A DNA stretch of 7,673 nt from an uncultured Clostridia bacterium (GTDB taxonomy: Bacteria; Bacillota; Clostridia; Christensenellales; UBA1242): positions 1 through 7,673 of the forward strand of contig CALWII010000018.1 in assembly GCA_944380695.1 (NCBI GenBank), given 5' to 3'. The notes beneath the pieces are model-generated. The model made no database searches. It saw nothing but the letters and a program-made list of their open reading frames with translations, and was not told the origin of the DNA. Position numbers and translations under genes: made by a program. Shown one piece after another: positions 1 through 5,727 of the stretch. Numbering within the stretch: position 1 is the first letter of the stretch; each line of letters opens with the position of its first letter.

Positions 1-2
1 AA

Positions 3-617
3 GGTTTTAAAAATAGAGAACAATTATTAAGCGTTCCAAAATTAGGACCAAAAGCTTATGAGCAATGTGCTGGGTTTTTGCGTATAACAAACGGTGATAA
101 TATTTTGGATAACACTGCTGTTCACCCTGAAGCTTATCAGGCGACGGAAAAGCTTTTAAGTCTTTTTAATGTTACACTTGACGATGTGAAAAAAGGTGAA
201 TTGAGTTTGGAAGGCCTTGTCAAAATAAAAGGAGAGGAAAAAGTTGCTAGTGAAATAGGCGTGGGCGTTCCTACTTTAAATGATATACTAAAAGAAATAC
301 AAAAACCAGGACGAGATATCCGTGAAACTATGCCAAAACCAGAATTGAGATCTGATGTCATTACGATGGAAGACTTAAAAGAAGGAATGGTATTATCCGG
401 CACAGTAAGAAATGTTGTAGATTTTGGAGCTTTTGTTGATATCGGAGTTCATCAAGATGGGCTTGTCCACATTTCTCAAATTGCTGATTCATTTGTTAAA
501 CATCCTTCTGAATTGTTAAAAGACAAAAAAAAAATTAAAGTTAAAATTTTAGGTGTCGACCTTGCTAAAAAACGAATTTCTCTTACTATGAAAGGAATTG
601 ACAAGGAGGAAAATTGA
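3..617 (+). CDS. tex: Tex-family S1 RNA-binding protein, C-terminal part (5' truncated by window edge)
   Basis: This is the C-terminal end of Tex, a cytoplasmic nucleic-acid-binding protein linked to transcription and RNA metabolism. The reading frame is open from the left edge (first full codon at 3), so a start at 78 would be artificial; 204 residues are visible. Visible residues 1-27 hold the helix-hairpin-helix stretch (VPKLGPKAYEQCAGFLRI), followed by the family signature LDNTAVHPEAY. An S1 domain occupies about residues 123-198, with the RNA-binding core DFGAFVDIG, then GLVHIS, and the closing strand KKRISLTMKG. The full family is usually about 700-800 residues, so most of the gene lies outside the window. 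The stop codon (TGA, 615-617) overlaps the TTG start of the next gene by 3 bases, and the tail of tex carries that gene's ribosome binding site. This indicates co-transcription and probable translational coupling. Confidence 0.93.
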   Translation, partial: GFKNREQLLSVPKLGPKAYEQCAGFLRITNGDNILDNTAVHPEAYQATEKLLSLFNVTLDDVKKGELSLEGLVKIKGEEKVASEIGVGVPTLNDILKEIQKPGRDIRETMPKPELRSDVITMEDLKEGMVLSGTVRNVVDFGAFVDIGVHQDGLVHISQIADSFVKHPSELLKDKKKIKVKILGVDLAKKRISLTMKGIDKEEN

Positions 618-784
618 AAGAAGTTTGTTCTTACTGTGGCAGAAGTTTTAAAGAGATATCGCAAACTGGATTTGTGGGTTGCGAACATTGTTACAGAGAA
701 ATTGATCAACTAACCAAACGAGTTAGTGAACTTTTTGACGGTAAGAAACACTGTGGAAGAAAGATAAGGAGGAGATATGACTGA
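614..784 (+). CDS. mcsA: Minimal McsA-like zinc-finger protein (56 aa), activator of McsB
   Basis: The 56-residue protein matches only the second zinc-finger segment of McsA, the activator of the arginine kinase McsB. Two CxxC pairs (C5/C8 and C23/C26) sit in the family pattern CxYCGxxF...TGxxGCxxCY, followed by a helix and the closing H-x-G-K-like stretch (HCGRK, residues 46-50). Full McsA is about 150-185 residues, with an N-terminal zinc finger and a C-terminal UVR/coiled-coil region; both are absent. The start is TTG at 614. An in-frame stop at 599-601 rules out an N-terminal extension, and no ATG or GTG follows before the first CxxC. A good ribosome site, AAGGAGG (603-609), lies 4 bases upstream. 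The end overlaps the mcsB start by 8 bases. The neighbours mcsB and clpC support the assignment. That it activates McsB here is inferred from the family. Confidence 0.85.
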   Translation: MKEVCSYCGRSFKEISQTGFVGCEHCYREIDQLTKRVSELFDGKKHCGRKIRRRYD

Positions 785-1787
785 TTTTGATAAAGTTGCA
801 ATTTCTTCCAGAATTCGTTTTGCAAGGAATTTGTCAGGTTTTGACTTTTTAGTTAAAAAGCTCTCTTTTGAGCAAATCGATTATCTTACGGAGTCCATTT
901 CAGCTTTACTTAATGCTTCTGGAGATTATACTATTATGCCTCTTTCTTCTATGCCTTTATCTCGTTGTAAGTCGTTGCTTGAAAGGCACGTAATAAGTCA
1001 AGAACTAATTGACAATAAAGACATATCATTTGTGGCGACCAATGAAGATGAAAGCTTAATTTTTATGATTTTTGAAGAAGACCATATTCGTGAGCAATCC
1101 GTTTGTCAAGGGTTTAATTTGCAAGAGGCCTATTCTAATTTATTGCCAATGGATGAAAAGATTTGCAAAAGTTTTTCAATAGCTTTTGATGATGAATTCG
1201 GTTTTTTAACAGCATCACCATCTAATCTTGGGAACGGGATGCGAGCCTCTGTTATGGTTTTTATTCCAGCCATTGAAAGAAGCGGAAGAATTAATGAACT
1301 TATTGAGCAAGCTTCTAAATTCAACCTAACTTTTCGTGGCATTTATGGTGAAGGTAGCGCTGGGCTTGGAAGCATATATCAAATCTCTAATCAAGGTATG
1401 TTTGCTTGTTCAGAAGAAGAAATAATTGACAGGGTAAGTGATTTCTTTTTTAATATATTTAAAGAAGAAACTAGTTTAAGAGCTAAAATTTTTGCCGAAA
1501 ATCAAGATATGATTCGTGATGAAGTTTGGCGTGCATTGGCTATATTGGAAAACAGTTATTTACTTACTGAAAAGGAAATGATAAGGCTTCTCTCTGTTGT
1601 GCGATTTGGTCATGAGTTGGGTATATTGAATATAAAAGACATCAACCTTTTTATGAAACTTTATTATCACGGTGCTTCGGCAAATTTACACGAAATTCGT
1701 GTTTTTTCTCAAGATAAAGAGGAAAATAAGATAAGAAGCGAGTATATAGCAAAGAGAGTTAAAAATCTCGTTGATGCTAGGAGGTAA
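777..1787 (+). CDS. mcsB: Protein arginine kinase McsB
   Basis: McsB phosphorylates arginine residues of damaged or regulatory proteins, marking them for ClpC-ClpP, and belongs to the ATP:guanido phosphotransferase (phosphagen kinase) fold. Visible family motifs are SSRIRFARN (10-18, phosphate binding), EEDHIREQ (100-107), ASPSNLGNGMRAS (146-158) and RGIYGEGSAGLGSIYQISNQ (187-206, with the catalytic-region Glu in GEGS). At 336 residues it is slightly shorter than the usual 350-360. Two departures stand out. The active-site Cys of the family motif (SCPTNVGTG in B. subtilis, as I recall it) is Ser147 here. The C-terminal RDxxRA phosphoarginine-sensing motif appears degraded to ENKIRS (316-321). 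The ATG start at 777 has AAGGAGG at 766-772 and overlaps the mcsA end. The clpC gene begins 2 bases after the stop. Family identity is certain; activity with Ser147 is unproven. Confidence 0.95.
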   Translation: MTDFDKVAISSRIRFARNLSGFDFLVKKLSFEQIDYLTESISALLNASGDYTIMPLSSMPLSRCKSLLERHVISQELIDNKDISFVATNEDESLIFMIFEEDHIREQSVCQGFNLQEAYSNLLPMDEKICKSFSIAFDDEFGFLTASPSNLGNGMRASVMVFIPAIERSGRINELIEQASKFNLTFRGIYGEGSAGLGSIYQISNQGMFACSEEEIIDRVSDFFFNIFKEETSLRAKIFAENQDMIRDEVWRALAILENSYLLTEKEMIRLLSVVRFGHELGILNIKDINLFMKLYYHGASANLHEIRVFSQDKEENKIRSEYIAKRVKNLVDARR

Positions 1788-1789
1788 AT

Positions 1790-4216
1790 ATGAATATAGG
1801 TTCGAGTTATTTTTCTGATAATATAGAAAAAGTAATTAAAAATGCTAGTCGTACAGCATTAAGATTTGGCAGTGATGTGGTAGGGACAGAGCACATTTTG
1901 TATGGCATTACTTCTGTTAAAGATTGTTTAGCTTCTAAAATTCTTGCTGATGAAGGCGTGACAGAAGAAGACCTTTTTGAACTTTTTAGTGAAAATTCTG
2001 ATGAAGAGATGCTTTTTACATCGGGCAGAGTAGAGCTTTCACCAAGAGTCAAGGACCTTTTCAGAGTTGCACAGCAAATCGCACTTGAATATAATCATAG
2101 CTTTTTAGGAACAGAACATCTTTTGCTTGCCATTTTGTCAAGCGAGGGCTCTGTTGCTGTGAAACTTCTTGCAAATCATTATGGCATTGAGGTTGACAGA
2201 TTGTATCAAAAAGTTTCCGCTCTGCTCAATCAAGCCTCACCGAAACAAGAGGGCAAAGAAGGTCAAACGAAGAGTTCTCTCCCACAAAAGTTACTTGATA
2301 TGGGAAGTGATATAACATTAAAAGCTAAAGAACATAAATTAGATCCGGTAATTGGCCGAGAGGCAGAAATAGAACGAGTTATTGAAATTCTATGCAGAAA
2401 AACCAAAAACAACCCTGTGTTAATCGGTGAAGCTGGGGTGGGCAAAACAGCAATCGTGGAAGGTCTAGCTCAAGCTATCGTGTCGGGGAATGTTCCTGAT
2501 TTACTAAAAGACAAAGTGATTTTCGGGCTGGAAATAGGTGGCCTTATGGCAGGTACTAAATATCGTGGAAGTATGGAAGAAAAATTAAAAGATGCCATTG
2601 AGACGATTATTGCTAGTAAGAATATTATTGTCTTTATTGATGAAATTCACACACTCGCACAAGCAGGTTCTAAAGAGGGTGAAACTAGCCCAGCTGATAT
2701 GTTAAAACCATATCTTGCGAGAGGAGAACTACAAACTATTGGAGCAACCACTACCGATGAATACCGAAAGTTTATTGAGAAAGATAAAGCATTGGAGCGT
2801 CGTTTCCAACCTATTTTAGTCGCCCCGCCATCTGTTCAAGATACGATTTTAATTTTGAAGGGATTAAGAGATTCCTATGAAGCTTTTCACAAAATTAAAA
2901 TTACCGATGAGGCTATTGAAGCTGCCGCCGTTCTTTCCGATAGATATATTATGGACCGAAGTCTGCCGGATAAAGCTATAGACCTTATTGATGAGGCGTG
3001 CAGTAGGGCAAAAGTTAATTTTTCAGTTAAACCACAATCGGTAAAAGACTTGGAAAATAAAATCGCCCAACTTTCTTCTTCTCGTGATGAAGCTTCATTA
3101 CAAAGAAATTACGAAAAGGCTGCTACTTTGCAATCGGAAATTATTAAGCTTGAAGATGAGCTAAAAAAGAAAGAGTCAAAAAGCGGTGCAAAAAAATCAA
3201 CTAGCGGTCAGGTCGGTGCAAACGAAATAGCAACAATTGTTGCGAAATGGACCGGTATTCCTGTTACTAGAATTACAGAAAGCGAAAAAGAGAAGCTCGT
3301 TCATCTCGAAGAAATCCTTCACAAAAGGGTTGTTGGTCAAGACGAGGCTGTTGACGCAATTGCAAAAGCAATCAGAAGGTCAAGGGTCGGGTTGCAAGAT
3401 TCAAAACGCCCAATCGGTTCTTTCTTGTTCCTTGGTCCAACCGGTGTTGGTAAAACCGAATTGTCAAAAGCGATCGCCGAGGCGTTATTTGACGATGAAA
3501 ACAACATAATTAGAATTGATATGTCTGAATATATGGAATCACATTCGGTATCAAAACTTATAGGAGCACCTCCGGGATATGTTGGATATGACGAGGATGG
3601 GCAACTGACAGAGGCAGTTCGTAGAAGACCATATTCTGTCGTACTTTTTGACGAAATTGAAAAAGCACACCCTGATATTTTTAATGCATTGTTACAGATT
3701 TTAGATGATGGAAGATTGACTGATGGACAAGGAAGAACTGTTAGTTTTAAAAACACAGTCATTATAATGACTTCAAATGTCGGAGCAAGCGAGGTTAATC
3801 ACAACAAAAAGCTAGGTTTTGGCGATGATGAAGTTGATTTATCTAACCGAGACATATATTTACATTCGTTAAAAGAAAAGTTTAAGCCTGAATTCATAAA
3901 CAGAATTGATGTTATATGTGTTTTTGAACCACTTACTCAAACTCAATTAGTCAAAATAGCTAAAATCTTAATTAATAATATCAACAAAAGACTTCAAGAA
4001 AAGAATTTGTCATTAAAAATGACCGAAGAAGCTTTGGAGTTTATAGTCAGCAAAGGTTCAAATTCAGAATATGGTGCTAGACCTTTAAAAAGGTTTTTAC
4101 AGCAAGAAGTGGAAGACAGAATAGCAGAAAAAATATTGCTTGGTCAACTTGTAGATAAGGGGACAATTATAATTGACTTTGATGGTAAAAATCTAACTTT
4201 TGCTTCTGAACAATAA
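1790..4216 (+). CDS. clpC: ATP-dependent unfoldase ClpC (Hsp100, ClpP partner)
   Basis: ClpC is a cytoplasmic hexameric AAA+ unfoldase that threads substrates into ClpP. Domains in order are a Clp N domain (about 1-148, two repeats each with a GTEH motif at 32-35 and 107-110), AAA1 with Walker A GEAGVGKT (213-220), pore loop GTKYRG (255-260), Walker B IIVFIDE (279-285) and arginine fingers ERR (336-338). A short coiled-coil M domain (about 415-462) follows. AAA2 has Walker A GPTGVGKT (549-556), pore loop GYVGYDEDG, Walker B SVVLFDE (616-622), ClpP-binding loop LGF (675-677) and sensor-2 GARPLKR (762-768). Length, 808 residues, is normal. The N domain without an N-terminal zinc finger, plus the short M domain, separates it from ClpE and ClpB. 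E34 and E109 align with the glutamates that bind phosphoarginine in B. subtilis ClpC. AGGAGG (1779-1784) inside the mcsB end serves this ATG. Confidence 0.98.
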   Translation: MNIGSSYFSDNIEKVIKNASRTALRFGSDVVGTEHILYGITSVKDCLASKILADEGVTEEDLFELFSENSDEEMLFTSGRVELSPRVKDLFRVAQQIALEYNHSFLGTEHLLLAILSSEGSVAVKLLANHYGIEVDRLYQKVSALLNQASPKQEGKEGQTKSSLPQKLLDMGSDITLKAKEHKLDPVIGREAEIERVIEILCRKTKNNPVLIGEAGVGKTAIVEGLAQAIVSGNVPDLLKDKVIFGLEIGGLMAGTKYRGSMEEKLKDAIETIIASKNIIVFIDEIHTLAQAGSKEGETSPADMLKPYLARGELQTIGATTTDEYRKFIEKDKALERRFQPILVAPPSVQDTILILKGLRDSYEAFHKIKITDEAIEAAAVLSDRYIMDRSLPDKAIDLIDEACSRAKVNFSVKPQSVKDLENKIAQLSSSRDEASLQRNYEKAATLQSEIIKLEDELKKKESKSGAKKSTSGQVGANEIATIVAKWTGIPVTRITESEKEKLVHLEEILHKRVVGQDEAVDAIAKAIRRSRVGLQDSKRPIGSFLFLGPTGVGKTELSKAIAEALFDDENNIIRIDMSEYMESHSVSKLIGAPPGYVGYDEDGQLTEAVRRRPYSVVLFDEIEKAHPDIFNALLQILDDGRLTDGQGRTVSFKNTVIIMTSNVGASEVNHNKKLGFGDDEVDLSNRDIYLHSLKEKFKPEFINRIDVICVFEPLTQTQLVKIAKILINNINKRLQEKNLSLKMTEEALEFIVSKGSNSEYGARPLKRFLQQEVEDRIAEKILLGQLVDKGTIIIDFDGKNLTFASEQ

Positions 4217-4225
4217 TAAAACATT

Positions 4226-4253
4226 TTGAATTATGCTTATTTTTTGATAGAAT
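4226..4253 (+). promoter_or_regulatory. Tentative promoter upstream of hpf
   Basis: TTGAAT (4226-4231), a 16-base spacer and TAGAAT (4248-4253) resemble a vegetative promoter (4/6 and 5/6 matches). It would start RNA near 4260, at the first bases of the ribosome site AGGAGG (4259-4264), leaving almost no leader. The clpC-hpf gap (53 bases) contains no hairpin terminator, so hpf may simply be read through from clpC. Confidence 0.28.
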
Positions 4254-4269
4254 AAATTAGGAGGTAGTT

Positions 4270-4794
4270 ATGAAAATCGAATTTTTAGAGAGAAATTTTA
4301 AAATTTCGAATAAGCTTAAAAGTATAATATCAGAAAAGGTTGAGAGACTGTCAAAATATTTTGGCGATGATGCTAAAGTAAAGGTTTTGTGTAGCGAACA
4401 GAACAAACAGAAAAAGCTTGAATTGACCATTGTCAACAAAGGTATGCTTTATAGAAGTGAGGTTTCTAGTGATGATATGTATTCTAACATTGACCTTGCT
4501 CTTCCAAAAATTGAAAGGCAGATAGTGAGACATAAAGATAAAAATGTTGCAAAAAATCGTGTTAAAGACTTATCAGCTTTTGAATTTTTAAAGGAAGAAC
4601 CTGATGTAAAATTGCCAGAAGTTTACAAGAAAAAGGTTTTTGACCTTGACCCAATAACTGTTGAAGATGCAAAAGATTACATTGAAAGATTAGGGCACGA
4701 GTTCTTTGTCTTTCTTAATGCGGAAACCGGAAAGGTTAACATACTTTACCGTCGTAAAGATGCCAAATTTGGTCTTATTGAAGTGAATTATTAA
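4270..4794 (+). CDS. hpf: Long-form ribosome hibernation promoting factor (HPF / S30AE family)
   Basis: HPF binds the 30S decoding region of resting ribosomes and, in its long form, dimerises them into 100S particles. The 174-residue length and two-domain layout fit the long form typical of Bacillota. The N-terminal S30AE domain (about 1-100) runs from MKIEFLERNFKIS, with a basic helix (VERLSKYF) and the closing segment ALPKIERQIVRHKDK. A charged linker leads to the dimerisation domain (about 119-174), with the family signature IERLGHEFFVFLNAETGK, then ILYRRKDAKFGLIEV. The ATG start follows AGGAGG (4259-4264) by 5 bases. Placement 53 bases after clpC on the same strand, without an intervening terminator, suggests it can be co-expressed with the proteolysis genes under stress. 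A strong terminator follows directly. Confidence 0.95.
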   Translation: MKIEFLERNFKISNKLKSIISEKVERLSKYFGDDAKVKVLCSEQNKQKKLELTIVNKGMLYRSEVSSDDMYSNIDLALPKIERQIVRHKDKNVAKNRVKDLSAFEFLKEEPDVKLPEVYKKKVFDLDPITVEDAKDYIERLGHEFFVFLNAETGKVNILYRRKDAKFGLIEVNY

Positions 4795-4798
4795 TAAT

Positions 4799-4828
4799 AA
4801 AAGTCCTTCCAATTTGGAAGGACTTTTT
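4799..4828. terminator. Bidirectional intrinsic terminator between hpf and ung
   Basis: A perfect stem pairs AGTCCTTCC (4802-4810) with GGAAGGACT (4816-4824) around a 5-base AATTT loop, extended by A-T pairs at the base (4799-4801 with 4825-4827). A T-run (4824-4828) follows for hpf on the plus strand. Read on the minus strand, the same hairpin is followed by TTTTATTATTA, so it can also end ung, whose stop lies about 60 bases upstream of it. Confidence 0.92.
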
Positions 4829-4886
4829 GTATGTAAATATAATTTGTCGGCAATTAATATGCTCCACAATTGATTATCTTTTATAT

Positions 4887-5564
4887 TTATTGCCAGTTTA
4901 TAGGAGTAATTGAGTGCTCTTTAAAAAAATTATTGCATTGTGAAAAATGTTTACATCCAAAAAAGCCCCGATATGCTGAAAGTGGGCTAGGGTGTGGTGC
5001 CGTCAAAACAAGGTGCTGTTTTGGTATCAATCTTTTAAATTGACCTGCGTGAGAGCCCCATAACATAAAAACAATTGGTTCATTTCTTTTGGCAAGCAGT
5101 TCTATTATTTTTGTAGTAAATTCTTCCCAACCTTTCCCTTGGTGGCTCATAGCTTGACCTCGCCGTACGGTTAAGGTTGTGTTTAGCAACAGAACCCCTT
5201 GTTTTGCCCATCTAGTTAAATCGCCAGATGGGAGACACTTAATTTTTAAATCATCTTCTATTTCCTTATAAATATTTATTAATGATGGCGGGATAGGGGT
5301 AGGTTCTAAAACCGAGAAAGCGAGACCGTGTGCTTGATTAGGTTCGTGATAAGGGTCTTGTCCAATTATTACAACTTTTACTTTGTCATACGGAACAATA
5401 TTTAAGGCGTTAAAAACATTTTCATCAGTTGGATACACAGAGTATTTAGCCCTTTCATTAGCTAAAAAAGACTGCAAGGATTTAAAATATTGTTTTTCGG
5501 TTTCCTCTTTTAATAGGTCAAACCAACTTCTTCTTATACGCATTTTCTTAACTAAAATTAACAT
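4887..5564 (-). CDS. ung: Uracil-DNA glycosylase (family 1)
   Basis: This enzyme removes uracil from DNA, arising by cytosine deamination or dUTP misincorporation, and starts base-excision repair. The catalytic water-activating motif GQDPYH is at about 68-73, followed by AHGLAFSV. Next come the core WAKQGVLLLNTTLTVRRGQA, then FMLWGSHA, and the DNA-intercalating loop motif HPSPLSAYRGFFG near 190-202. The 225-residue length is normal for the family. The start is uncertain: ATG at 5564 (used here) has no clear ribosome site, and an in-frame ATG at 5543 (giving MRIRRSWFDLL) is equally compatible with family length, also without a good site. The gene is alone on the minus strand, divergent from eno and convergent with hpf, and so is probably monocistronic. 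Confidence 0.96.
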   Translation of the reverse strand: MLILVKKMRIRRSWFDLLKEETEKQYFKSLQSFLANERAKYSVYPTDENVFNALNIVPYDKVKVVIIGQDPYHEPNQAHGLAFSVLEPTPIPPSLINIYKEIEDDLKIKCLPSGDLTRWAKQGVLLLNTTLTVRRGQAMSHQGKGWEEFTTKIIELLAKRNEPIVFMLWGSHAGQFKRLIPKQHLVLTAPHPSPLSAYRGFFGCKHFSQCNNFFKEHSITPINWQ

Positions 5565-5601
5565 AATATTAAAGAAATTGCAACTTTTAGAATGAATTAT
5601 T

Positions 5602-5629
5602 TTGAAAAAAAACCAAATTTTGTTAAAAT
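5602..5629 (+). promoter_or_regulatory. Promoter for eno (extended -10)
   Basis: TTGAAA (5602-5607) is followed after 16 bases by TAAAAT (5624-5629), preceded by TG at 5621-5622 to make an extended -10. Both hexamers match the vegetative consensus at 5 of 6 positions. The predicted start near 5636 gives a leader of about 92 bases before eno. No other good candidate lies closer to the gene. Confidence 0.6.
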
Positions 5630-5638
5630 TATTGCATC

Positions 5639-5668
5639 ATTATAGGGCTTCATCTTTAATAATTTGAA
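5639..5668 (-). promoter_or_regulatory. Candidate promoter for ung
   Basis: On the minus strand a perfect TATAAT (5644 down to 5639) is preceded after 18 bases by TTCAAA (5668 down to 5663, 4/6 match). The predicted start is near 5632, giving a leader of roughly 68-89 bases depending on which ung ATG is used. The -10 is strong and the -35 is weak. Confidence 0.42.
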
Positions 5669-5727
5669 AAGCTTTTATTAGTTTTCGTCAATTTTTCAAG
5701 GCAATTTTAAACAATAAGGGGGCAATT

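Noticed and set aside
2261..2267. GGTCAAA, resembling a CtsR half-site (another at 5516-5522)
   Set aside because: CtsR operators are tandem GGTCAAA heptamers near promoters. These are single copies inside the clpC and ung coding sequences.
3337..3762. Minus-strand open frame of 141 codons
   Set aside because: It is antisense to the conserved AAA2 domain of clpC. Composition is Ser/Ile-rich shadow coding, with no family motif and no ribosome site.
5664..5699. TTGAAAA ... TTTTCAA inverted repeat in the eno leader
   Set aside because: It is seven A/T-rich pairs with a 22-base loop, too weak to call a regulatory structure in AT-rich DNA.
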